Shown here: positions 16,974-24,570 of the stretch, one piece after another
How the letters are laid out: each line of letters starts with the position of its first letter
Position numbering within the stretch: position 1 is the first letter of the stretch
Assembly: GCA_900542145.1 (NCBI GenBank)
Contig: UQMF01000007.1
Coordinates: 61,144 to 125,143 of the forward strand
Length of the DNA: 64,000 nt
Source of the DNA: an uncultured Oscillospiraceae bacterium
GTDB taxonomy: Bacteria; Bacillota; Clostridia; Oscillospirales; Ruminococcaceae
Direction: 5' to 3'
The notes under the pieces: model-generated
What the model saw: only the letters and a program-made list of their open reading frames with translations
Told to the model about the DNA's origin: nothing
Database searches by the model: none
Position numbers and translations under genes: made by a program

Positions 16974-18014
16974 CAGGTTATCTGCATTATGTATTAGAGT
17001 ATTTGCATAGGCTTGCATAGCAGATGGAAAGGTATGCTGATACACTGTGTCAATCATGGTAGTGCCACTGTGTCCCATCAATTCTGCGGTGTACTTTTGA
17101 GGGATACCGTTGATTAAGCAATTACTAGCAAAGGCATGACGGAGGGCATGAAAATTTAAATGCTCTGGTAGGCAGTTATATTTGCTAAAGCGTCCCCACA
17201 TCCTTGTTATATCATGACTGCTAACACCGCACACACTCTCACCCTTGCAACCTTTGAGAAGTATAGATGAGAGAACGGGAGAGATTGGGATAGTCCTATA
17301 ACCCTTTGCAGATTTAGGCTGTTTTATTACCTCTCCCTGTGTCCGTGTATGTACTTTTGCTTTATTAATTATTATGCAGTCAGCTTTTACACAGTCCACA
17401 GTTAAGCCGGCTATTTCACTTGCTCTTAAGCCGCATTGAGTAGCTAAGAGAAAAGGCTTAATTAATCTGCCCCTATTGTAGTCCTTAATCTTATCGTATA
17501 TCCTCGCTATTTCCTCGCTGTCTGGAACATATATCTCTTTTTTAATCCTGCGAGGGAGTGTAGCGGAGATGTGTAGATTAGGCTCGAACATACCTAGGGT
17601 AGCAGTGAACAGACCATAAGCATTGGAGACGGTTTTGGCTGATACCTTTTTCGCCTCCTCATTTACCGCTATCTGCACTATTTCCTGTGTTAGAGTGCTA
17701 AGAGGGAGAGACATTAACATTTTAAACTGATTACGTCTTAGTCCTCTGTAAGTATCACAGGTTGTGGGTGATATAATGCACTCCTTAGCGGTTATATAGC
17801 GGTCTATTGCTTCGCCGACTGTCAAGGTGCTAAGTGTAGGAGTAGGAATTGAGAAAGTAACAGCAGGAGCAGGAGAAGGTGTTGTATTGTGTGCAAGATT
17901 AAAGACAGCTTTTAATGCCTCATCCTGTGTTTTTCCTGCCGCTGATATTTTACGTCCATCTACTGTTATTATTGCCTGATAGTTTCCTGATTTTAATTTC
18001 CTTATCGTTGCCAT
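16956..18014 (-). CDS. Tyrosine-type site-specific integrase
   Basis: This 352-residue phage-type integrase has three parts. An N-terminal arm-binding region begins MATIRKLKSGNYQAIITVDG, a core-binding SAM-like domain follows (about 80-170), and the catalytic domain is C-terminal. Catalytic residues are seen as the Arg in CGLRASEIAGL, HALRHAF (HxxR), GHSG and the Tyr in TVYQHT. The frame is open to 18080, but ATG at 18014 is preceded by AAGGAGG, so this start is chosen. The gene lies next to attL, as usual for tRNA-targeting elements. It is separated by a terminator from the upstream lysis genes. Confidence 0.94.
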   Translation of the reverse strand: MATIRKLKSGNYQAIITVDGRKISAAGKTQDEALKAVFNLAHNTTPSPAPAVTFSIPTPTLSTLTVGEAIDRYITAKECIISPTTCDTYRGLRRNQFKMLMSLPLSTLTQEIVQIAVNEEAKKVSAKTVSNAYGLFTATLGMFEPNLHISATLPRRIKKEIYVPDSEEIARIYDKIKDYNRGRLIKPFLLATQCGLRASEIAGLTVDCVKADCIIINKAKVHTRTQGEVIKQPKSAKGYRTIPISPVLSSILLKGCKGESVCGVSSHDITRMWGRFSKYNCLPEHLNFHALRHAFASNCLINGIPQKYTAELMGHSGTTMIDTVYQHTFPSAMQAYANTLIHNADNLLKSDG

Positions 18015-18135
18015 AGTAATTATATCCTCCTTATCATGTAGGCAACGGTAAGAGGTAATGCTATTTGTATAACCTCTCACTCACATTATAACTCTTCTTT
18101 CCTCCTTTGTCAACTACTTACAGGATTAATAAAAT

Positions 18136-18161
18136 AAGGGGCGGTTTACACCGCCCCTTTT
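18136..18161. terminator. Terminator between lysis genes and integrase
   Basis: AAGGGGCGGT pairs with ACCGCCCCTT around a TTAC loop, with T-rich flanks on both strands (CCTTATTTTATT leftward). It would isolate the integrase from the lysis operon. Confidence 0.88.
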
Positions 18162-18165
18162 GCTG

Positions 18166-18339
18166 TTATATTGTATGTCTAACCCTATCTCTAACTTCCG
18201 CAGCTTTTGCATTATTAAACCTATCCAAAGTGCCGACTAGGTACCCTGTAATCCTGCGTATGCGCTCAAAACATACACCCTCTCCTACTACCTTATTATT
18301 TGCAAATCTCAATTCTTTTGGTTGCACCTTGTTTTCCAT
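18166..18339 (-). CDS. 57-residue protein resembling the C-terminal tail of anaerobic ribonucleotide reductase
   Basis: The small frame encodes CFERIRRITGYLVGTLDRFN followed by NAKAAEVRDRVRH. This resembles the short stretch that ends NrdD proteins (RRxxGYLgxxxxxNxgKxxEvxxRVKH), although the zinc ribbon and the whole catalytic barrel are absent. Similar orphan peptides occur in clostridial phages, where they are often labelled anaerobic ribonucleotide reductase. A start with AAGGAG ten bases upstream and a terminator five bases after the stop argue for a real gene. Without a glycyl-radical site it cannot be an enzyme; a modulator or decoy of host NrdD is a guess. Confidence 0.72.
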   Translation of the reverse strand: MENKVQPKELRFANNKVVGEGVCFERIRRITGYLVGTLDRFNNAKAAEVRDRVRHTI

Positions 18340-18356
18340 CCTATATCATCTCCTTA

Positions 18357-19259
18357 TTATTTTATGTAATCCGCACAAACCCAACAGAGTCTATTATTAT
18401 ACACTATTTCCTGCCACTTTCGCCCCTCTGCTGTTTTGGTTGCTCCTTTTACTGCTACAACCTCTCCTCCCTGTGATATTAACCCAACGGATAGAGCAGA
18501 TGTTGACGGTGTAGCTCTTACATTAAGATAATCGGTCGAGTGTTGTATAACATAAGGACTAATCAGCCTCCGCTTACAAGCACTAGCCAACACATAACAG
18601 CCTGAGAGTGTGTGTAGCCATTTCCTACCCTGTATTGTTACGGAGTAATCACAGGGTAAATAATCACCCTCCGAAACAGATACAGAGGGTGAGGATGGAG
18701 AGGGTGTAGAATATAATTTGGTGTTTGTGGTGACTTTGTAGATATAAGAGGTCTTTTTGGTGCTGTATAATAGCTTTTGACCTAATAAATAAGGCTCTGG
18801 GTCTATCCTGCTTGTAGAGGAGGAGTTACCCCAAACCTCAAAGTGGACGTGTGCCCCACTGCTAAGACCTGTACACCCCATCTTTGCGATTTTTTGCCCC
18901 TGCTTAACTTTATCTCCTATCTTGACTTTAAGGCTACCATAAGCGAGGTGACAGTATCGAGTAATCATGCCGTTGGAGTGTTTAATTTTTATGTTATTGC
19001 CTAGGGCGTCTGGACTGCCCCAATTAGCTTTAATAGAGAGGTCTAAGGTTGCATTTACAGAGGTTTTAGTATATATCACCTCTCCGTCTGCCACCGCTAC
19101 CACATCAGCGGTAGCGGGTACATATCCAGGAAAGGGAATACAATCTGCACCCCAGTGATTACCACCGTATTGAGGGCACATATAACCATATGTTATGTAT
19201 GTTCTTCCACACGAAAACAAAGGAAATAGAGGGTTGTTAAGCTGTAGCTGATAACTCAT
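18357..19259 (-). CDS. Phage-type M23 endolysin with SH3-like repeats
   Basis: This 300-residue peptidoglycan hydrolase has an N-terminal M23/LytM peptidase domain. The zinc ligands are in HWGADCIPF and HVHFEVW, with GNNIKIKHSNG and KIGDKVKQGQKIAKMGCTG between them. The C-terminal half holds two SH3-like cell-wall binding modules (about 175-230 and 235-300, the second with DYLNVRATPSTSALSVG). No signal peptide is present, so export depends on the holin encoded just upstream; the two genes overlap by four bases (ATGA). This is a classic lysis pair but here inside a 3.5-kb element. Confidence 0.92.
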   Translation of the reverse strand: MSYQLQLNNPLFPLFSCGRTYITYGYMCPQYGGNHWGADCIPFPGYVPATADVVAVADGEVIYTKTSVNATLDLSIKANWGSPDALGNNIKIKHSNGMITRYCHLAYGSLKVKIGDKVKQGQKIAKMGCTGLSSGAHVHFEVWGNSSSTSRIDPEPYLLGQKLLYSTKKTSYIYKVTTNTKLYSTPSPSSPSVSVSEGDYLPCDYSVTIQGRKWLHTLSGCYVLASACKRRLISPYVIQHSTDYLNVRATPSTSALSVGLISQGGEVVAVKGATKTAEGRKWQEIVYNNRLCWVCADYIK

Positions 19260-19870
19260 TCATCTTCACCGTCCTTATTTTCTTTACTATCATCATCTTC
19301 TTTTTCCCCTTGCTTTTTAAGCTGTTGCAGTACATCTAATAATTTTGATGGTACAGGTACACCCAACTCTGCGGCATTTTCGATAAGACTTATGCCCTCG
19401 TTCGCCACAAAAAACATCATAACTGCACTCTGTAGCACTGGATATGTACCTAATACATACACGTCAAGGACATGGGCTAAGGCGATAAAAATTAAGATTA
19501 AAAACTTTTTAGACAGCCCTTTAAACCCTATTGCACTACTTAACTCCTTGTTATTGATCTGAGAGATATTTTTACCCTCTGTTTTTAGTGCTTTTACAGC
19601 CTTGCCATAGCGCTCTTCAGCCTTTGCAGTTTTGCCTTTACCTCTATAAGTTGGAGTTAATGTACCATCTAATAATCCCAAGCAGTGATACACAATGTCA
19701 AACTTATAGATACCTTTATTATTTTTGAGGTCAGGGTGTTGCTTACACCTGAGTGCACAATTTTCCCTCATCTGCTCTATTGTGATTTCTCCTTCCTTAT
19801 ACTGTGTCCAATATTGACAGGTAGGACAAATGCCTAACACGTCCTCTAATGGTCCCTCAAATTTAGCCAT
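19256..19870 (-). CDS. Holin of the phage_holin_4 type with a Cys-rich N-terminal extension
   Basis: The C-terminal half of this 204-residue protein is a typical phage lysis holin: two membrane segments (about 125-165) and NEGISLIENAAELGVPVPSK, followed by a charged tail rich in Lys, Asp and Glu. The N-terminal 110 residues are unusual for a holin. They contain CPTC (15, 18), C38 and C42 with a nearby His45, a possible zinc-binding site, then a basic region. The gene starts with GGGGGAG upstream and leads the lysis operon. The extension might tie lysis timing to another factor; that is inference. Confidence 0.82.
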   Translation of the reverse strand: MAKFEGPLEDVLGICPTCQYWTQYKEGEITIEQMRENCALRCKQHPDLKNNKGIYKFDIVYHCLGLLDGTLTPTYRGKGKTAKAEERYGKAVKALKTEGKNISQINNKELSSAIGFKGLSKKFLILIFIALAHVLDVYVLGTYPVLQSAVMMFFVANEGISLIENAAELGVPVPSKLLDVLQQLKKQGEKEDDDSKENKDGEDE

Positions 19871-19902
19871 TATTAACTCCCCCTTAAGTACTCCCTTTTA
19901 AA

Positions 19903-19918
19903 GTGTAAATTTTTACAC
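19903..19918. promoter_or_regulatory. Palindromic operator candidate upstream of the holin gene
   Basis: GTGTAAA and TTTACAC are 7-base perfect arms separated by two bases. It lies in the presumed leader of the lysis operon, 33 bases before the holin start, a fitting place for a repressor. Confidence 0.5.
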
Positions 19919-19980
19919 ACTCTGCCTTAATATAACCTCGGATGCGGAAAAATTCTAATAAATCTAAAAATATTTCAGAG

Positions 19981-20060
19981 ATACTTAAAATTTTCCGAAA
20001 CACTTAAAAATTTTCTAAAATACTTTTGAAAATTATTAAACACTGTAAAGTGTAAAATTT
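19981..20060. repeat. Iteron-like tandem array with about 20-bp period
   Basis: Four imperfect units begin with TACTT/CACTT/TACTT/CACTG at 19982, 20001, 20021 and 20041. The first three continue as runs of A and T around AAAATTTTC. Spacing of 19-20 bases equals two helical turns, as in initiator or regulator arrays. Confidence 0.5.
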
Positions 20061-20186
20061 AAGGCTTAAAAATTACAGCTGGAGAAGAGGGCAGGAGTAA
20101 AAATAAACAAACGGGGCGAGAAAAGTTTGTTAATAGTGCCAGAGTTAATTAATGCTTGCAATGATAGCTACAAAATGAATAGATAG

Positions 20187-20217
20187 GCTAACCATCACCA
20201 TAGCCATCACTATTGAG
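20187..20217 (+). repeat. Candidate integrase arm-type site, right copy
   Basis: Second copy of the 31-base repeat (see 16943-16973), about 150 bases inside attR, same orientation, with two CCATCAC units. Confidence 0.55.
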
Positions 20218-20272
20218 ATGATTGGAAGAAGAAGGTAGGAAATAATTATAATGAGTACAAAAGAGGATAAAT

Positions 20273-20327
20273 AAAAAGAAAAGGCTCTGCAAAGCCATTA
20301 AGTGACTTCACAGAGCCTTTTCTTTTT
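20273..20327. terminator. Strong bidirectional terminator at the right edge of the element
   Basis: A 17-base arm AAAAAGAAAAGGCTCTG (20273-20289) pairs with 20311-20327, loop of 21 bases. A/T runs on both sides make it work in either direction; it would shield the element from tRNA-Pro read-through. Confidence 0.85.
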
Positions 20328-20363
20328 CGCATTACCTCTTACCGTTTGGGCAAAAAGTTATAA

Positions 20364-20401
20364 ATTTGGTCTGAGTGACAGGATTTGAACCTGCGGCCTC
20401 T
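20364..20401 (-). repeat. attR: 38-bp repeat within intact tRNA-Pro
   Basis: Identical to 16817-16854. It forms the 3' half of the functional tRNA gene at this side. Confidence 0.93.
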
Positions 20402-20443
20402 ACCACCCCAAGGTAGCGCGCTACCAATCTGCGCCACACCCAG
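20367..20443 (-). tRNA. tRNA-Pro(GGG)
   Basis: A full 77-base cloverleaf with encoded CCA. Acceptor CTGGGTG pairs with CACTCAG, the anticodon stem is CTACC/GGTAG with loop TTGGGGT (anticodon GGG), and the T-arm is GCAGG-TTCAAAT-CCTGT. Its 3' 35 bases are supplied by the integrated element. Confidence 0.96.
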
Positions 20444-20552
20444 ATTTCGATTTTGTTGAACCAGCTCGTTTCAACGTATTATATTATATCACAAGCAAGT
20501 TGATTTGTCAAGTCCTTTTTTAAAAAAAGTTAAAAATCCGACAAATAATTTA

Positions 20553-20600
20553 CCTGCGTAGGATCCAGCGGTGGGATTCCGCCGCCGGATTCCACGCAGG
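20553..20600 (-). terminator. Terminator-like hairpin after the HAD gene
   Basis: CCTGCGT (20553-20559) pairs with ACGCAGG (20594-20600) with further inner pairing; T-rich sequence follows on the minus strand. Confidence 0.6.
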
Positions 20601-20605
20601 AGCTG

Positions 20606-21286
20606 TTACAGCAGTCCTGTGATCTGGTTCAGATCCGATATTATGTGGTCGATCCGCAGTCCCTCCGGGGGCGGAGTTCCGGCTGGATCGTACCAGCAAC
20701 AGGCGATCCCGGCGTTGTTTGCGCCCCGGATATCACTTGTGAGGGAATCCCCCACGATGATCACTTCTTCCCTGCCCTCCGGAATCTGCGCGAACACCCG
20801 GTCGAAGTACTCTACGGAAGGCTTCTCAGCGCCCACCACGTCGGATATGAATATCCCGTCCAGGAGCTGATCCAGCCCGGATTTCCGCAGCTTCCTGTCC
20901 TGGGCGGTGAACGAGCCGTTAGTCACCGCGTACTGATGTATCCCACGCTCCTTCAGCGACTTCACCAGCTGGTAGGAATCATCATTGAAGAATATGTGCA
21001 CTCCCAGCGTCTGCTGATAAAGCAGGTTGAATTCCGCTGGGTCGCACATTATCCCGTATTTCCCGAAGAAATCCTCGAACCGGCGCAGGAACAGCACTGG
21101 CTTTTCGATCTCTCCGCGCTCCAGCATGCGCCAGTAGCTGTCGTTTATCCCGGAATACACCACGATCATCTCGTCGGTGCACTCCCCTAGTCCCAGCTTC
21201 CGGAAGCACTCCTTTATCGCCGCGTTTTCGGATTTCAGAAAGTTCAGCAGGGTTCCGTCAATATCCCACAGTATTGCCTTGTACAT
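20606..21286 (-). CDS. HAD-family phosphatase (YjjG-like)
   Basis: This 226-residue haloacid dehalogenase-type hydrolase has the nucleophile motif WDIDGTLLNF, motif II TNGSF, the Lys in GAEKPSVEYF and motif IV IVGDSLTSDIRGANNAG. The cap inserted after motif I and the DSLTSDI block match the YjjG/noncanonical pyrimidine nucleotidase branch, which removes damaged nucleoside monophosphates, but the specificity is inference. The frame runs up to 21385; ATG at 21286 begins the conserved MYKAILWDID and has GAGGT upstream. It follows typA with a possible attenuator hairpin between them. Confidence 0.88.
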   Translation of the reverse strand: MYKAILWDIDGTLLNFLKSENAAIKECFRKLGLGECTDEMIVVYSGINDSYWRMLERGEIEKPVLFLRRFEDFFGKYGIMCDPAEFNLLYQQTLGVHIFFNDDSYQLVKSLKERGIHQYAVTNGSFTAQDRKLRKSGLDQLLDGIFISDVVGAEKPSVEYFDRVFAQIPEGREEVIIVGDSLTSDIRGANNAGIACCWYDPAGTPPPEGLRIDHIISDLNQITGLL

Positions 21287-21338
21287 AGCCACCTCATATA
21301 AATTCAGCCGCACGGAATCCACGCGCGGCTGATGTGTT

Positions 21339-23171
21339 TTACTTCTTTGTCTTGGCTTCTGCCTTGAGTCTGAGATCACGCTCAAGGATAACCTTTCTCA
21401 TACGAATGCTCTTGGGAGTTACTTCAACAAGCTCGTCGTCCTGAATGAAGTCCAGGCACTCCTCCAGGCTCATCTGCTTGGGCGGAATGAGGTGCAGCGC
21501 GTCGTCGGAGCCGGAAGCACGGGTATTTGTCAGGTGCTTCTTCTTGCAGACGTTGATAACGATGTCACCAGCCTTCGGGGACACGCCCACGATCATGCCC
21601 TCGTATACCGGAACGCCGGCGCCAATGAACAGCGTGCCACGCTCCTGGGCATTGAACAGGCCGTATGTGATGGAAGGTCCGGTTTCCCAGGCTACCAGCG
21701 AACCTACGGTTCTTCTCGGGATATCGCCGAAATACGGCTTGTAGCTGTCGAAAACGGAGTTCATGATACCCTCGCCCTTGGTGTCGGTCATGAATTCACT
21801 TCTGTAGCCGAAAAGTCCTCTGGAGGGAACCAGGAACTCAAGGCGAGTGCGGTTGCCAATGGGGTGCATTGAGAGCATTTCGCCCTTGCGCAGACCCATG
21901 CTCTGCATTACGGAACCTACTGAATCCGCAGGGATATCCACAACAAGGCGCTCAACAGGCTCGCAGAGAACTCCATCGATCTCCTTGGTCAGTACACGCG
22001 GCGTGCTGACGGACATTTCGTAACCCTCGCGGCGCATGGTTTCGATAAGAATAGACAGGTGCATTTCACCGCGGCCTGCAACGTTATAAGCGTCCAGGGA
22101 ATCGCTATCGGTCACGCGCAGGGAAACGTCCTTGAGGGTTTCCTTCATCAGGCGCTCGCGGATCTGACGGGAAGTAACGAACTTACCCTCTCTGCCGGCG
22201 AACGGGCTTGTATTTACGGAGAAAGTCATTTCGACTGTCGGCTCGGAAATCTTCACGAAAGGAAGCGGCTCGGGGCAATTCACGGAGCAGATTGTCTGGC
22301 CGATGGTTACGCCCTCAATACCGGAGAAGCATACGATATCGCCTACCATAGCCTCGTCAACCTCAACCTTGTTCAGTCCCTCGAACTGATAGAGGGAAAC
22401 GATCTTGCTTCTGAACGGAGCGGTGCGGTTGTGGTGGTCGCAGACGATGACGTCCTGGTTCTTGCGCATTCTTCCGCGCTCGATACGTCCGATAGCGATT
22501 CTGCCTACATACTCGTTATAGTCGATGGAGGATACCAGCACCTGCAGCTCGCCGTCCGGGTCGCCCTCCGGAGCCGGAATATGTTCGATGATCTTATCAA
22601 ACAGCGGCTTGAAATCCGTGCCCATCTGGTCGGGGTCGTAGGAGGCAAGGCCCAGTCTGCCGGAGCAGAAAATTACCGGGCTGTCGATCTGCTCGTCAGT
22701 AGCGTCCAGGTCAAGCAGCAGCTCAAGCACTTCGTCAACGACTTCCTTGTTACGCGCGTCAGGGCGGTCGGTCTTGTTGACTACTACAATGATCTTGTGA
22801 CCCAGCTCCAGAGCCTTCTGGAGTACGAAACGGGTCTGGGGCATGGTTCCCTCAAAGGAGTCAACCAGCAGCAGTACGCCGTTTACCATCTTGAGGATAC
22901 GCTCAACCTCGCCGGAGAAATCCGCGTGGCCGGGGGTATCGACAATATTGATCTTTACGCCGTTGTACATGCAGGAGGTGTTCTTCGCAAGTATTGTGAT
23001 TCCGCGCTCACGCTCGATGGCGTTGCTGTCCATTACGCGGTCGCTGACTACCTGATTCTCGCGGAAAGCGCCGCCCTGCTTGAGCATTTCATCGACCAGG
23101 GTAGTCTTGCCGTGGTCAACGTGGGCGATGATCGCAATGTTCCTTAAATCGTTTCTTACCAATGTTCTCAC
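21339..23171 (-). CDS. typA: Ribosome-associated GTPase TypA/BipA
   Basis: This translational GTPase of about 610 residues is related to EF-G and acts in ribosome assembly and stress adaptation. The G motifs are IIAHVDHGKTTLVD, RGITI, DTPGHADF and NKTDRP, followed by domain II, an EF-G-like domain and the TypA-specific C-terminus. The start is not ATG. GTG at 23171 is only two bases from AAGGA, while an in-frame TTG at 23162 would give VRNDLRNIAII, the usual family N-terminus, with 11 bases of spacing. The later start is at least as likely. Confidence 0.95.
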   Translation of the reverse strand: MRTLVRNDLRNIAIIAHVDHGKTTLVDEMLKQGGAFRENQVVSDRVMDSNAIERERGITILAKNTSCMYNGVKINIVDTPGHADFSGEVERILKMVNGVLLLVDSFEGTMPQTRFVLQKALELGHKIIVVVNKTDRPDARNKEVVDEVLELLLDLDATDEQIDSPVIFCSGRLGLASYDPDQMGTDFKPLFDKIIEHIPAPEGDPDGELQVLVSSIDYNEYVGRIAIGRIERGRMRKNQDVIVCDHHNRTAPFRSKIVSLYQFEGLNKVEVDEAMVGDIVCFSGIEGVTIGQTICSVNCPEPLPFVKISEPTVEMTFSVNTSPFAGREGKFVTSRQIRERLMKETLKDVSLRVTDSDSLDAYNVAGRGEMHLSILIETMRREGYEMSVSTPRVLTKEIDGVLCEPVERLVVDIPADSVGSVMQSMGLRKGEMLSMHPIGNRTRLEFLVPSRGLFGYRSEFMTDTKGEGIMNSVFDSYKPYFGDIPRRTVGSLVAWETGPSITYGLFNAQERGTLFIGAGVPVYEGMIVGVSPKAGDIVINVCKKKHLTNTRASGSDDALHLIPPKQMSLEECLDFIQDDELVEVTPKSIRMRKVILERDLRLKAEAKTKK

Positions 23172-23216
23172 ATTCCTTTATTTATAGTATTGTTTCTTAG
23201 CCGTACACTGTTTGTT

Positions 23217-23245
23217 ATTATACTACTTTTTTTTCCACTCTACAA
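23217..23245 (-). promoter_or_regulatory. Promoter of typA
   Basis: Minus-strand TTGTAG, 17 bases, TATAAT. Confidence 0.7.
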
Positions 23246-23368
23246 GATGTCCGGAAAAATTCTGTAGACTTGATTACAATTAACGATTCTGCGGCTGGAT
23301 TTTTGTTGAATTTAACGGTATAACGCCGCAGAAAAAGAGGCGGAATCCCTGCCCACCCCTGCATTATT

Positions 23369-23575
23369 CTACTTGAACAGCCGGTGAACCTTATCCGCGA
23401 TCTGTCTGCGGCGCTCCGCCTCCGCCTCGGGGTCCGGGGCAAGTCCATCGGGAGTGCGCTTCAGCACCGTCCCTTCGTGTATTCCCTCGGGAAGTTCGCT
23501 GATCGGGACATTCACCTTTTCGTCACCGAAGTAAACCACCGCAATATCCTCTTCGATTCTGTCCACTATGATCAT
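23369..23575 (-). CDS. DUF3006 family protein
   Basis: This small acidic protein of 68 residues begins MIIVDRIEEDIAVVYFGDEK and continues NVPISELPEGIHEGTVL, the usual DUF3006 pattern: a short beta-barrel-like fold with a charged C-terminal helix. Its start overlaps the stop of the ComEC-like metallo-hydrolase by four bases. DUF3006 genes are found next to MBL-fold ComEC-type proteins in many Firmicutes, so the two probably act together; the function is not known. Confidence 0.8.
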   Translation of the reverse strand: MIIVDRIEEDIAVVYFGDEKVNVPISELPEGIHEGTVLKRTPDGLAPDPEAEAERRRQIADKVHRLFK

Positions 23576-24570
23576 GCCGCTTCCTCCGTTCTGTCCGTTA
23601 TCCCGTTATCCGTATGTATTGTCAGCTGTTCGCCGTCGCTGACAAAGACTATATTGCCGCATTCCATCGTGGTAAGTATCTGCGCGCCCAGGGAGTTCAG
23701 CCGTTTCACGACCTCCGGCTTGGGATGTCCGTAGGAATTCCCCTCGCCTACCTCGATCACGGCGTACTCCGGCATGACTGCCTCCAGGAACGCCGGGGTG
23801 CTGGAAGAAGTACTCCCGTGGTGCGCCACCTTCAGCACATCGCTTTTCAGATACTCTGCGCTGTTGACGATATCGTTCTCCGCCGCGCGCTCGATGTCCC
23901 CAGTGAAGAGGAACGACCTGTTTCCGTGCACCAGACGGCACGCGATGGAAAAGTTATTCAGGCTGGAATAGTCGCTGTGCACCGGCGCTATTATCCGCAG
24001 GACTGCGCCGCTGTCCAGTTTTATTTCCGTGCCGGTGCGCGAATACTCAGCGGTTATATTCTTGCTGCCGATCACATCAAGCATTTCCTCAAAGTGTCGG
24101 CTTGTGGGGAGGATACTGTCCGGTATCTCCGGCATGATCACCTTGCCTACCGAAAACTCCTCCATAATTGCCGCCATTCCGCCGATGTGGTCGTCGTGTG
24201 GGTGGGTCGCGATGATGTAATCCAGTCGCCGGAATCCAAGCCGGCTGATGTAATTTATCACGCGGCCGGAATACTCTGCCTCACCGCAGTCGATGAGCAC
24301 CCGGGTATCCCCGGCAACTATCAGCTCGCAGTCCCCCTGACCGACGTCTATGTAATGCACCGCAATCTCCCCGTCCGCAGTTGTGACGGTGGTTCCGCCG
24401 CCGAGCATTCCCATTATCTCCGCGGAGGTGGGTATGAACTCAAGCTTGAATATCTTCTCATTCAGATATATACCCAGCGAAAGCACAAACATCACTGCGA
24501 ATACGACGAGCATTACCTTACCCCCGGTGTTTGCCGGCTGGCTTCCTCTGCGGCGCCGCTCTCCTGCCAT
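23572..24570 (-). CDS. Membrane-anchored MBL-fold hydrolase, ComEC C-domain-like
   Basis: This 332-residue protein has a basic N-terminus, one membrane helix (about 19-37) and an extracytoplasmic metallo-beta-lactamase domain. Metal-binding motifs are THPHDDHIGG, the later FTGDIE and AHHGS. This domain corresponds to the nuclease-like C-terminal part of the DNA uptake protein ComEC, here without the channel. The start overlaps ygiQ by 53 bases if ATG 24570 is used (GAGGGGGAG upstream); ATG 24513, just past the ygiQ stop with its own GGGGG site, is an alternative that removes the basic tail. Confidence 0.85.
   Translation of the reverse strand: MAGERRRRGSQPANTGGKVMLVVFAVMFVLSLGIYLNEKIFKLEFIPTSAEIMGMLGGGTTVTTADGEIAVHYIDVGQGDCELIVAGDTRVLIDCGEAEYSGRVINYISRLGFRRLDYIIATHPHDDHIGGMAAIMEEFSVGKVIMPEIPDSILPTSRHFEEMLDVIGSKNITAEYSRTGTEIKLDSGAVLRIIAPVHSDYSSLNNFSIACRLVHGNRSFLFTGDIERAAENDIVNSAEYLKSDVLKVAHHGSTSSSTPAFLEAVMPEYAVIEVGEGNSYGHPKPEVVKRLNSLGAQILTTMECGNIVFVSDGEQLTIHTDNGITDRTEEAA

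Larger units (their letters stand above)
19871..20186. other. Non-coding right end of the integrative element
   Basis: Very AT-rich. It holds a palindrome at 19903-19918, the 20-bp-period array at 19981-20060 and a second AAGTGTAAA half-site near 20048. No frame of credible length with a ribosome site was found. It presumably contains the promoter of the lysis operon; TATATT at about 19929-19934 on the minus strand is a weak -10 candidate. Confidence 0.6.
16817..20401. mobile_element. 3.5-kb integrative element in tRNA-Pro(GGG) carrying a lysis cassette
   Basis: The element is delimited by the 38-bp direct repeat and is visibly more AT-rich than the host. All genes read leftward: holin, M23 endolysin, an NrdD-tail-like micro-gene, a terminator, then the tyrosine integrase beside attL. 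The right 490 bases are non-coding with palindromes, 20-bp-period repeats and a strong terminator. There is no gene for replication, capsid, packaging, conjugation or cargo defence. Integration restored an intact tRNA at the right side. It could be a phage satellite, a severely reduced prophage, or a lysis module mobilised in trans. Confidence 0.88.

Noticed and set aside
18107..18514. Rightward frame over the terminator and NrdD-like gene
   Set aside because: It crosses a strong terminator, lacks a ribosome site and opposes the leftward genes that have clear family matches.
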